A stretch of 64,000 nt of DNA, taken from assembly GCF_000621445.1 (NCBI RefSeq), contig NZ_JHYI01000023.1, positions 32,226 through 96,225 of the forward strand, read 5' to 3'. This document shows, one piece after another, positions 42,619 through 51,293 of the stretch. The notes under the pieces were generated by a model. It was not told the DNA's origin, did not search any database, and worked only from the letters and a program-made list of their open reading frames with translations. How positions within the stretch are numbered: position 1 is the first letter of the stretch; every line of letters begins with the position of its first letter. The position numbers and the translations under genes were made by a program. The DNA is from Alkalihalobacillus bogoriensis ATCC BAA-922 (GTDB taxonomy: Bacteria > Bacillota > Bacilli > Bacillales > Bacillaceae_F).

Positions 42619-44421
42619 GTGACTACAATGGGATTTCTCACTCCCGCCTTTTTCGGCTTGTCCATTTTTTTAGTCGGTCTTGTTCTATTTTATATGTTTC
42701 GCAAACAATATGAGGAACATATTGTTTCATCTAATGTGTTATGGACGCAAGTGATGAACGAATGGCAGGCGACAAAATGGTGGAAAAAGCTACAACGACA
42801 ATTATTATTGCTACTTCAGCTCCTAATCTTATTGTTTTTAATGCTAGCCCTTGTTCGACCGTTTATTCATACGGACGGTGTTGAAGGAGACCATGTCATT
42901 GTGTTGCTTGACCAATCCGCAACAATGTCCGTGGCTATGAATGAGGCTGATGTAAATAGATTTGAAGAAGCGAAAGAAGAGATAGTAACGTTGTTGGCCA
43001 GTAAAAATAACAACCAAGCTGTAAGTCTTATTGGTGTAGGGGATTCTCCGTCCTTATATATTAATCGTGAAACGGATCGAGCAGTCATCGAGTCAAAATT
43101 AAATGAGATTGAAATTAACTATGAATCTAGTGATTTCACGCGCGCTTTATCATTAGCTCAGTCTCTTTCAGAAGGGCAATCTTCAAGTATTCACGTATTT
43201 ACAGATTCATTAACGAGCGAAGGTGTAAACTCCTTTCGCTTTGATGCTCCTCTTTACGTTAACAACATGAGTTCCGCTCTAGACGATAATGTCGCCATTG
43301 TTACGTTTGGGTTAACGACAAAACAAAATCAAACATCAGCTATCGTTACATTACAAAATGAGAGTGAAGGCAATCAAACAGTTACGGTTCTGTTCAAAGC
43401 GGATGGAGACATTGTTGACGAACTTGAAGTTCCACTTGAAGCAAAGGAAGTCAAGCATGTGACGGTAGATTCGTTGCCGAGTGCTTTATATTATGAAGCG
43501 TCTATAGAAAATAAAGATATGTATGCACTAGATAATTCGGCGTTTGCGTTTTCTTCTTCTGACCAAAAACCTATTGTTTATGCGGTCGGTCCTATCTCGT
43601 CTTTTTTATATAAAATTTTACTTCATTTAGGATACGACGTCATGCAAGCAGATACATTTGAAGCGATAAATGATCTTCCAAAGGATGCAATCGTTATTTC
43701 TTCTATAGGTAGAGATGAAGAGCTTTCGGGAACTCATTCACTGTTATTATTAGCACCTGAACAAACAGAAAAAGTAAGCATAGAAGCAGAGATTACAGCA
43801 AAGACGAACGAAGAATTACTGGATTATGTTACTGTTCAAGATATTTATATTAGTCAAGCGATTGAAACAGATTCTGTCAGTGCCGAAACGATTATGTCTA
43901 GTGGTAATATTCCACTTATTAACAAAGGAATTAAAGATGGTCAAGCTTATGTGGAACTTTTCTTTTCCATCCAAGATTCAGATTGGCCAATGCATTCGAG
44001 CTTTCCTATTTTCATCTATCATGTAATGGAATATTTACAAGGGGAGACAGGGCATATCGGTTATTTTCAGCCAAATGAAGCACGTGTCATTCAAGTATCG
44101 TCTACAGAACCATATGAGATTGTAGATGATAGGGGAATTAAAAAAGGAATACACAAAAATACAAGTGATTTGTTTCAAGCACCAGAAAAACCAGGCTTAT
44201 ATGCTTTAATAAGTGATTTAGATGAAACTTTATATTTTGCCGTTACTTTAGCTGAAAGTGAAAGAAGTGTTTTATCTGCAGATTCCTTTGAGGTCGGAGC
44301 CAATGTTGATACCTCGATATCCGATTCATCGAGATTTGAGTGGTGGCCATGGTTAATCTTAGTTGCATTTATCCTTTTGTTAGTGGAATGGGAGGTGTAC
44401 CGACGTGGGATTCGAACTTGA
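42619..44421 (+). CDS. BatA-like VWA membrane protein
   Basis: A 600-residue protein. The N-terminal BatA domain comprises two helices (about 5-25 and 55-78, ending in LALVRPFI). A VWA domain (about 90-230) follows with HVIVLLDQSATMS, a metal site with DxSxT, then a long extracellular region and a C-terminal helix (about 570-590). It overlaps the next VWA gene by 17 bases. In other bacteria Bat proteins are linked to envelope integrity and stress. The target here is unknown. Confidence 0.88.
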   Translation: MTTMGFLTPAFFGLSIFLVGLVLFYMFRKQYEEHIVSSNVLWTQVMNEWQATKWWKKLQRQLLLLLQLLILLFLMLALVRPFIHTDGVEGDHVIVLLDQSATMSVAMNEADVNRFEEAKEEIVTLLASKNNNQAVSLIGVGDSPSLYINRETDRAVIESKLNEIEINYESSDFTRALSLAQSLSEGQSSSIHVFTDSLTSEGVNSFRFDAPLYVNNMSSALDDNVAIVTFGLTTKQNQTSAIVTLQNESEGNQTVTVLFKADGDIVDELEVPLEAKEVKHVTVDSLPSALYYEASIENKDMYALDNSAFAFSSSDQKPIVYAVGPISSFLYKILLHLGYDVMQADTFEAINDLPKDAIVISSIGRDEELSGTHSLLLLAPEQTEKVSIEAEITAKTNEELLDYVTVQDIYISQAIETDSVSAETIMSSGNIPLINKGIKDGQAYVELFFSIQDSDWPMHSSFPIFIYHVMEYLQGETGHIGYFQPNEARVIQVSSTEPYEIVDDRGIKKGIHKNTSDLFQAPEKPGLYALISDLDETLYFAVTLAESERSVLSADSFEVGANVDTSISDSSRFEWWPWLILVAFILLLVEWEVYRRGIRT

Positions 44422-47173
44422 TTATCCTCTCGTTTTATTGTTATTGATTCCAGCTATCGTAGTCATAGTCGTATTTATTCGGTCTAAGATTCAACTTTCT
44501 AATTCGGTAAAAAAAGTTATTATTCCATTACGATTTCTCATTCTTGCTCTTCTTATTGTATCTTTAGCTATACCGAATATTGTGTTTACAACGACATCAG
44601 TTCATACTGTTTTTTTGATTGACCGGTCTGATTCAATCGAAAATTCAAACAATGAAATGACAGCTTTTATTCGTGAAGCTGTCGCCGAAAAGAAACATGA
44701 TGATTCATTTGCAATTGTATCGATTGGAAAAGATGCACGAGTGGAACGAATGTTATCAACGGATAAAAGCTTTAGTAGCAATTGGAATGTCATCCAAACG
44801 GATTTTACAAATATCGAAGCAGGGATTCAATTAGGATCAAGTTTACTTGCAAAAGAGCGGGCCGGCCGTATCGTTTTATTAAGTGATGGAAATGAAACAA
44901 TTGGTAATGCGCTAGAACAAGCAAAAATTTTAAAAGAACAAGGAATTTCATTAGATGTCGTTTCCTTTGAACCAAACGATGCAAAAGACGTGGCGCTAGA
45001 AGATTTTTCTCTTCCGCGACAAGTGTTTAAAGGAGAACAAGCAAATTTAGCGATTTCGGTAAAAAGCAGTGAAGAAACAACTGGCCTTTTACGAATTTCC
45101 TTAAATAATGAAATGATTATACAAGACGAAGTTGATTTAAAAGAAGGGGTTAATGCCTTTCGTTATTTATACCCTTTAGAGAAAAGTGGCATGAATCGTC
45201 TTCGTGCAGAAATCATAGCAGATGGAGATAGTATTCTAGAAAACAATCAATTATCTGCAATTACAACGATTACAGGCTCTCCAAAAATTCTTATTGTAGA
45301 AGGTCAAGAGAAAACGTCAACGCCATTACAAGAAGCCCTTCAGTCTTCAGGACTTGATGTTGACACAATAACACCACCTAAACTCCCGACAGAGTTAAAC
45401 GGTTATTTGCAATATGGAACAATTGTTTTTAACAATGTTTCTGGTATGAAAGTTTCTGAAAAACAAATGGAGTTAATCGAAAAAGCGGTAAAAGATTTTG
45501 GTGTAGGATTCATCATGACAGGTGGAAATGAAAGTTTTGCCTTAGGTGGTTTTAAAAATACACCGATAGAAACGATATTACCGGTTGAGATGGAAATTAA
45601 AACTGAAGAGGATATTCCTTCTGTCGGGATTGTCTATGTTATCGACCGGTCCGGTAGTATGATGGGGCAACGATTAGAGCTTGCTAAAGAAGCGGCAGCA
45701 CGTTCCATTGAATTATTGCGTGAAGGAGATACAGTCGGTGTTATTGCCTTTGATGACCGAACATGGCAAATTGTTGATACCGAACCGATGACAAATATAA
45801 AAGAGGTAACTGATAATGTATTAGGCATTACAGCAGGTGGAGGAACTGACATTTACCCTGGATTACATGAAGCTTATATGCAAATTCAAGAACTCGACCT
45901 TCAACGAAAACATATCATTTTATTAACTGATGGTGAATCGCCTGAAACAGGAAACTATCAGCAGCTCATCGAAACAGGTAGAGATGATCATAATGTGACA
46001 TTGTCAACGATTGCGGTAGGGGATGGCGCTGACCATTTTTTACTAGATACTCTTGCTGAATATGGAACGGGGCGCTTTTATGCAGTATATGATGAAACGA
46101 CGATCCCGAGTGTGTTATCGAGAGAAACGATGTTAACAACGAGGACGTATATCGAAGACAATCCTTTTTACCCTATGGTGGTAAGTGGAAATGAATGGAC
46201 TACACATTTTACAAAAGGAGTTCCACAAATGAATGCCTATATTGCTACAACAAGTAAGGACCGGGCTTCAGTTGTTCTTTCAAGTGAAAAAGAGGACCCG
46301 GTTTTGGTTAGATGGCAATATGGACTTGGAAAAACAGTCGCATGGACGTCTGATGTGAAAGGCGAATGGTCTGGGCAATGGGCAGCTTGGGAACAGTGGG
46401 CTCCACTATGGAACGATATTATCACATGGACAATCGGAGCCAATCAACAAGAGCCATTTGACATGACCCAAAAACGAGAAGGAACGAAAAGTGTTGTTAC
46501 ATTTTCAACGGAGGAAGAGCAAGCTCGTCCTTTAGATGCGAATGTAGTGAATGAATCTGGCCAAGAAGTAGAAACGACTGTCCGAATGACAGCGCCGGGA
46601 CAATATGAAGTATCCTTTGAAGCAATAGAAGGAATGCATTATGTTCAGCTTGTTGAAAAAGACGAAGAAAGTACTCCTGTATTTCAAACTGGACTGACCA
46701 TTCCATATCCTGAAGAATATAAAATGCTGCCAACTAATGAAACATTGTTACAGTCGTTAGCAAAGGTTGGTGAAGGGGCAGCCATTACAAACGGCAAAGA
46801 CGCATTCCGCGAGTTAAATACTCGACCAGTTTCAAAACAAAGCATTTCTCACTACTTTATTTTACTTGCCTTTTTCCTATTCTTTATTGAAGTTGCCATA
46901 AGACGCTTCGGATTACCGAGCTTTGTGGTTTCAAAAGGAAAAAAGACTAATCCAACTGTGACAGTAGATCCTTATGTACCAATCCGTCCTACAACAAAAA
47001 GATTGAGCAGTAACGGAAAACAACAATCAAATGATGCAACACAGAAAGATAGCACAATACCAAAAAGGAAGGAAGAAGTAGTAACAAAGAAACAAAGGGT
47101 TGAACCTTCTCTTCCAGCATCTTCTGACACGATGAAACGATTGTTAGAAGCTAAAAATCGAAAACGACGCTAA
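44405..47173 (+). CDS. large VWA-domain membrane protein (double VWA)
   Basis: A 922-residue protein that starts with GTG 44405 behind GGGAGG. Two helices (about 8-25 and 35-55) are followed by a first, degenerate VWA (FLIDRSDS near 72, LLSDGN near 155). A GATase-like segment (about 290-395, FNNVSGMKVSEKQMELIEKAV) and a canonical VWA come next (about 405-575, VIDRSGSMMG, GGGTDI, LLTDGESP). An extracellular beta region, a helix near 815-835 and a basic cytosolic tail rich in Lys/Gln complete the chain. The intact MIDAS points to metal-dependent binding of a protein partner, likely remodelled by MoxR. Last gene of the operon. Confidence 0.9.
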   Translation: MGFELDYPLVLLLLIPAIVVIVVFIRSKIQLSNSVKKVIIPLRFLILALLIVSLAIPNIVFTTTSVHTVFLIDRSDSIENSNNEMTAFIREAVAEKKHDDSFAIVSIGKDARVERMLSTDKSFSSNWNVIQTDFTNIEAGIQLGSSLLAKERAGRIVLLSDGNETIGNALEQAKILKEQGISLDVVSFEPNDAKDVALEDFSLPRQVFKGEQANLAISVKSSEETTGLLRISLNNEMIIQDEVDLKEGVNAFRYLYPLEKSGMNRLRAEIIADGDSILENNQLSAITTITGSPKILIVEGQEKTSTPLQEALQSSGLDVDTITPPKLPTELNGYLQYGTIVFNNVSGMKVSEKQMELIEKAVKDFGVGFIMTGGNESFALGGFKNTPIETILPVEMEIKTEEDIPSVGIVYVIDRSGSMMGQRLELAKEAAARSIELLREGDTVGVIAFDDRTWQIVDTEPMTNIKEVTDNVLGITAGGGTDIYPGLHEAYMQIQELDLQRKHIILLTDGESPETGNYQQLIETGRDDHNVTLSTIAVGDGADHFLLDTLAEYGTGRFYAVYDETTIPSVLSRETMLTTRTYIEDNPFYPMVVSGNEWTTHFTKGVPQMNAYIATTSKDRASVVLSSEKEDPVLVRWQYGLGKTVAWTSDVKGEWSGQWAAWEQWAPLWNDIITWTIGANQQEPFDMTQKREGTKSVVTFSTEEEQARPLDANVVNESGQEVETTVRMTAPGQYEVSFEAIEGMHYVQLVEKDEESTPVFQTGLTIPYPEEYKMLPTNETLLQSLAKVGEGAAITNGKDAFRELNTRPVSKQSISHYFILLAFFLFFIEVAIRRFGLPSFVVSKGKKTNPTVTVDPYVPIRPTTKRLSSNGKQQSNDATQKDSTIPKRKEEVVTKKQRVEPSLPASSDTMKRLLEAKNRKRR

Positions 47174-47198
47174 TGATTAGGTCCGATGATTTACACAT

Positions 47199-47239
47199 AG
47201 ATGTATCTAATGTTCATTATGAGCTTAGGTACATCTTTT
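47199..47239 (+). terminator. terminator after the Bat-like operon
   Basis: AGATGTATCTAA pairs with TTAGGTACATCT (one mismatch) across a 14-base loop, followed by TTTTG. Confidence 0.65.
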
Positions 47240-47315
47240 GTATTATTTAGAGGGAAAGAAACATCATAAGACAACTTCCACCTTCCATACATATTGTAAT
47301 AAAGGAGGGGTAAGC

Positions 47316-47435
47316 ATGGTTAAAGGCATTGATATGCAAATGGTCGTGTTTGTAGGAATTTCTCTTATACAAGAATATATACGATTTCAACATTTACCTA
47401 GAGTTTATTATTGGAAAGCTGTGAATCAAAAGTGA
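47316..47435 (+). CDS. 39-residue small protein
   Basis: ATG 47316 lies 6 bases after a very strong AAAGGAGGGG site. The product has one hydrophobic stretch (MVVFVGISLI) followed by IRFQHLPRVYYWKAVNQK. It is probably a small membrane-associated protein. A longer frame from 47238 lacks a ribosome binding site. The family is unknown. Confidence 0.6.
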   Translation: MVKGIDMQMVVFVGISLIQEYIRFQHLPRVYYWKAVNQK

Positions 47436-47576
47436 AAATATGAAATTTCACATATCGTATTATAGAAACAAATAAAAATGAATACATCCTTTTCATTTAA
47501 GAAAAACCAATCCCTTCATATTTACACCTTTTCACTCATATAAATAAGCAATATTGCCATGTGGGAGGGAGCAAAG

Positions 47577-47939
47577 TTGAAGAAATCAAAAAAGAAAAAG
47601 AAGAATCAAATTACTTCAGTTAAACAAACTGGGGTCATGAAGGACATCGCAATTGTTTTAGTAGTTTCTGCTATTTTTATGTATGGGACGTGGACGGTTG
47701 CAGTTGCTCAACAAATCAATAGTTTAGAAGCAAATATTGCTCATGAGCTTGAATTAACAGGGGACATGAGTATTGAACGACTTAATTCATCAGAACAACG
47801 CTATGTTTATGAGGTCAGTTATAATGAAAAAAGATATATCGTAACGGTTTATCAAGACCATCGAACTGTTGTTGATTCGCATTCTTTTAGTAGTGAGGAT
47901 GAAAAACAAACCATACTGATGAACTATAATGTAACATGA
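47577..47939 (+). CDS. small single-helix membrane protein
   Basis: 120 residues from TTG 47577 (GGGAGGGAG upstream). A very basic N-terminus (KKSKKKKKNQ) is followed by a helix at about 20-42 (IAIVLVVSAIFMYGTWTVAVA) and an extracytoplasmic domain of ~75 residues (RYVYEVSYNEKRYIVTVYQ). The type II orientation follows the positive-inside rule. No family is recognised; it ends in a clean terminator. Confidence 0.7.
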   Translation: MKKSKKKKKNQITSVKQTGVMKDIAIVLVVSAIFMYGTWTVAVAQQINSLEANIAHELELTGDMSIERLNSSEQRYVYEVSYNEKRYIVTVYQDHRTVVDSHSFSSEDEKQTILMNYNVT

Positions 47940-47948
47940 TTCATCGTT

Positions 47949-47980
47949 AAAGATTTGAGTTTGCTCAAATCTTTTTTTTT
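47949..47980 (+). terminator. terminator
   Basis: AAAGATTTGAG pairs with CTCAAATCTTT around a TTTG loop, then a T run. Confidence 0.92.
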
Positions 47981-48074
47981 ATTTATTACGAGTTTGCTAT
48001 AATGAAATGGTAAAAATAGAATGCTAGTATATTATGGTAAGATAGTTAATAAAAAATTGAGGTGAAATATACAC

Positions 48075-48608
48075 GTGAGAGTTGGACTGCTACGGCATTT
48101 TAAAGTGGAACGTGGGTATCCGAATAAGTTTGTTAGTTCCGAACAATTAATGGAATGGGTAAAGGAATATGACGCTTCTGATGTTATTCCTACTCAGCTC
48201 GATTTAGGAAATATCGATTGGAAAAGATGCTATTCAAGTGACTTACTAAGAGCAAGAAAAACTGCTTCGGCAGCATATAGTGGAGAAATTATCGAAAACA
48301 AAAGTTTACGAGAAATCGAAATTAAACCTTTATTTCGCTCGTCTATGAAACTTCCCCTTCTCGTGCATATGGTAATCATCCGTATTGCCTGGTTACTCGG
48401 GCATTCCTCTCAACCGGAAAGTAAAAAAACGGTGAACCACAAAATAAACCTCCTTCTCGATGAGATTTTACAAAGTGAAGAGGATGTGCTTATCGTTGGC
48501 CATGGTGGCATGATGATGTTTATGAGTAAAGAATTGAAAAGACGAGGTTTTACTGGTCCCCCTATTAAACGAGCGAAAAATGGACATTTGTATATTTATG
48601 AAAAGTAA
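48075..48608 (+). CDS. histidine phosphatase superfamily protein
   Basis: A 177-residue protein of the phosphoglycerate-mutase-like fold: LRHF in place of the usual RHG (catalytic Arg and His kept, MRVGLLRHFKV), SSDLLRARKTA with the second Arg, REIEIKP with the Glu, and VGHGGMMMF with the second catalytic His. It probably dephosphorylates a small metabolite. GTG start with GAGGTG upstream. Monocistronic between two terminators. Confidence 0.9.
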   Translation: MRVGLLRHFKVERGYPNKFVSSEQLMEWVKEYDASDVIPTQLDLGNIDWKRCYSSDLLRARKTASAAYSGEIIENKSLREIEIKPLFRSSMKLPLLVHMVIIRIAWLLGHSSQPESKKTVNHKINLLLDEILQSEEDVLIVGHGGMMMFMSKELKRRGFTGPPIKRAKNGHLYIYEK

Positions 48609-48618
48609 CGAACTAATT

Positions 48619-48655
48619 AGCCCAAATTGTAAAAATGACAAGGGCTTTTTCTTTT
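48619..48655 (+). terminator. terminator after the histidine phosphatase gene
   Basis: AGCCC pairs with GGGCT over a long loop and is followed by TTTTCTTTTATTTTT. The stem is short. Confidence 0.6.
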
Positions 48656-48776
48656 ATTTTTAGGAGAGAAACGATTATGATACTTATTACGGTTTAGTCT
48701 ATGAATTGGTGGGAACTTCGTTTATAATACGGTTATAAGTAATTTATACTAATAATATTGGAGGTTATTTCCTATT

Positions 48777-50867
48777 ATGTATAACGTTCCTCCTATTGTC
48801 GCCAATGAGTTAGCAACATCAGAGAAAATTATTCATCAATTGAATGGGACGTTTAGTCTGCCGTCAGGGAAATCATTAGTAGGGGAACATAAACTATTTG
48901 TTACGAGTCATGGAAATGTTATTGGCTTTGACTCAGGTGGTTTTTTAGGCTCACCAACGGCTATTAAATTTGGTGTTAGTGCCACGAAAAAAATTACGGT
49001 CTTTCCTGTATATGGGGACATTCGACTTGAATTTAACGATGACCAGTTTAAGTTTACTAGTAGAGTCAATGAAGATTTATTTTTTGGTGAGTTAATTACA
49101 GTGTTTAAGCCTGACAATGTTAAATACATTGTGGATGCCGTTGTTAAGTTTAATGAAGTAGAGGACGTGACTGCCTTTATTTCGCTTAATGAAAATGAAA
49201 TAAATATTACGGTCAATCCGCTTGAAGATAGTGGAGACGGTCAACCGATATCAATTCCTTATAGGCAATGTAAGGCTTCTTTAATGGATGAGTATACGAT
49301 TATATTAGCTGGGTGCTTTTATAAAGGGGATGAAAAGCTTCATTCGATTTCGCTCCGTTTTTTTGAGAAACACCGGTTAATTGAACTTCATGATAAAATT
49401 AAGAATAGTGACAACGTGTTCGATTATGTTTCTTCTGATGCTAATATCCATGTAGGAAAGTTATATGGATTATTTGAAGGTGAAAGTTGGGATGGACAAT
49501 CTGTAATTATTGCTAAACAGAAGAATACGATTGAACTTATTCTAGAGTCACCGTTAACAAAAATAGGGGAATTTCTGTTATCTAGTTATGATGTGTATTA
49601 TCATAATAAATTAATAATATTTAATAATGGGAACGAAATTTTTTCGTTGGAGTTTCAATATGAAGAGGAGATGTTAAAATATAAACCGAACGATAACGAG
49701 AATAACATCGATATGATTGCCATTCAAGAAATGACCAAACAGCCGTTTTTCGTGTTGCATGAAGGAAATACGATTCAATTATTACAACGGAAAAACGGAC
49801 CGGTACTCTTTGAGTTTGTCGATGTTGATGATGTATTGATTGGTCCACACCAGGAAAAAGATTCTATGTTTTTGACTGTTGAAATAAATAAGAAAGACAA
49901 GAATGTATGTCTTCTTGTTCAGAAAATGAATATTTCGACATTCATTTATCGTACTTATAAATCAAGAAAAGAATTATTACTGCCATACCTTTCAAATGAA
50001 CAAATGTTTTTTTCTTGGGCAAGACAAGTAAATGACTATGTCCTCTATGAATACTTTAGCCAGCTTTTTGCGATTGAATCAGGAATCTATGAAATTTTAG
50101 AACGTCCATTGACGACTGAAAATGAAAAATATTATCATATCGCCAACCTTTTATTCCATGGGTTAAAAGCGCAAAGAAAACGATTAGATATCGTCTCGAT
50201 TTATTTACCGACCGTGTTCCAACGTATGGACGATTCAACGCTACAATCGTTTGGACAGGCGATTGAACCAACTGTGTATTCGGCACTACAACAAAAGTTA
50301 ATGGGAATTACGTATCAAGTGAATCGCTCTATCCATGAAATCGAACAAAATTTAGCCTATGTATCTTTTGCGATTCATCCTGAATTAGATGTCCGCGCGA
50401 AACAAAAACAGCAACAATTATTATTGTCTGGAGCTTTAGGAGTTGGTGCGGTGGCAGCTTTCCCAGTATTAATCATCCCTGCTGGAATTATTGCTCTCAA
50501 TACTCATTTTCAATCAAAGTTAAACCAAGAAATGGATACAAAAAAATTAGCCTTATATGTAAATGAAGCGATACAATGTTTTGAACATATGATGCGAGTG
50601 ATGGTTCCATATTATGTTTCTGAAAGCAATCAAACTCTTTTTAAAGTGTTTAAACAAGTTGAAAAGGCCTATCATCCTGTTATTGATCATGACCAATTAA
50701 AAAATGAATTTTTAAAACGGATTAGTACATTTTATACGTATAAGCAAATGCCGATTGATGATTCGACTTCAATAACAAGAAGTTTCATTATTGGAAAAAT
50801 ACATGAAACACAAAACGAAGCAAATGAGCAACTTAACGAATTACAATTAAGAATTGGAGAGGAATAA
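48777..50867 (+). CDS. large protein of unknown function (696 aa)
   Basis: A 696-residue protein. The first ~400 residues are beta-rich with many aromatic and charged strands, suggesting a WD/PH- or propeller-like architecture. About residues 400-530 are helical. A Gly/Ala hydrophobic hairpin follows (about 548-570, LLLSGALGVGAVAAFPVLIIPAGIIAL), then a helical tail with coiled-coil character to the end. The hydrophobic hairpin could insert in a membrane. There is no signal peptide. A 95-residue calcium-repeat-like gene follows after two bases, so the two work together. I do not recognise the family. Confidence 0.75.
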   Translation: MYNVPPIVANELATSEKIIHQLNGTFSLPSGKSLVGEHKLFVTSHGNVIGFDSGGFLGSPTAIKFGVSATKKITVFPVYGDIRLEFNDDQFKFTSRVNEDLFFGELITVFKPDNVKYIVDAVVKFNEVEDVTAFISLNENEINITVNPLEDSGDGQPISIPYRQCKASLMDEYTIILAGCFYKGDEKLHSISLRFFEKHRLIELHDKIKNSDNVFDYVSSDANIHVGKLYGLFEGESWDGQSVIIAKQKNTIELILESPLTKIGEFLLSSYDVYYHNKLIIFNNGNEIFSLEFQYEEEMLKYKPNDNENNIDMIAIQEMTKQPFFVLHEGNTIQLLQRKNGPVLFEFVDVDDVLIGPHQEKDSMFLTVEINKKDKNVCLLVQKMNISTFIYRTYKSRKELLLPYLSNEQMFFSWARQVNDYVLYEYFSQLFAIESGIYEILERPLTTENEKYYHIANLLFHGLKAQRKRLDIVSIYLPTVFQRMDDSTLQSFGQAIEPTVYSALQQKLMGITYQVNRSIHEIEQNLAYVSFAIHPELDVRAKQKQQQLLLSGALGVGAVAAFPVLIIPAGIIALNTHFQSKLNQEMDTKKLALYVNEAIQCFEHMMRVMVPYYVSESNQTLFKVFKQVEKAYHPVIDHDQLKNEFLKRISTFYTYKQMPIDDSTSITRSFIIGKIHETQNEANEQLNELQLRIGEE

Positions 50868-50869
50868 AG

Positions 50870-51157
50870 ATGTCGTTTACAAATCCATTTGCGACAACAT
50901 ATGACCCATTTGAACAACTGAAAAATCCAGCTGAAATAGAACAAGTTGAGGGAGGGGCTAACCCGTTCTTTTCTCAACAAACAGAAGGTGTGTTACCTAA
51001 ACCAACGATTTCGGACCCGTTTCGTGATATGAATGGAAACGGAATTCCGGATGCGCTTGATCCTTCGATTATTGATTTGAATGGGAATGGGATTTCTGAT
51101 CAAATCGATCCGTTTTTAACGAAAGAAGATATTATCAATACAATTACGGGTTCGTGA
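50870..51157 (+). CDS. small protein with two DxNGNG(I) calcium-type repeats
   Basis: A 95-residue protein. The N-terminal ~45 residues are polar (NPFATTYDPFEQLKNP). Two repeats follow, DMNGNGIPDALDPSI and DLNGNGISDQIDPF, each with the D-x-N-G-N-G-x-x-D pattern of thrombospondin type 3/dockerin-like calcium loops. There is no secretion signal, although such repeats are usually extracellular. It is co-transcribed with the 696-residue gene two bases upstream. Calcium binding is inferred from motif spacing. Confidence 0.75.
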   Translation: MSFTNPFATTYDPFEQLKNPAEIEQVEGGANPFFSQQTEGVLPKPTISDPFRDMNGNGIPDALDPSIIDLNGNGISDQIDPFLTKEDIINTITGS

Positions 51158-51162
51158 CCGAT

Positions 51163-51203
51163 AGAGTCTAAGAGGAAGATGACCTTTTAGACTCTTCTTT
51201 TTT
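51163..51203 (+). terminator. terminator after the calcium-repeat gene
   Basis: GAGTCTAA pairs with TTAGACTC across a loop with partial pairing, followed by TTCTTTTTTG. Confidence 0.82.
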
Positions 51204-51293
51204 GTTTTTAACTCGAGTAGAAAAGATTGATTAATCTTAACTTACACTCTATAATTCTTCTATACAAAGATTGGAAAGGCGAGTGTAAAACGA

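Noticed and set aside
47238..47435. longer (65-codon) version of the small protein at 47.3 kb
   Set aside because: The strong AAAGGAGGGG site points to ATG 47316; the added N-terminus overlaps the end of the previous terminator.
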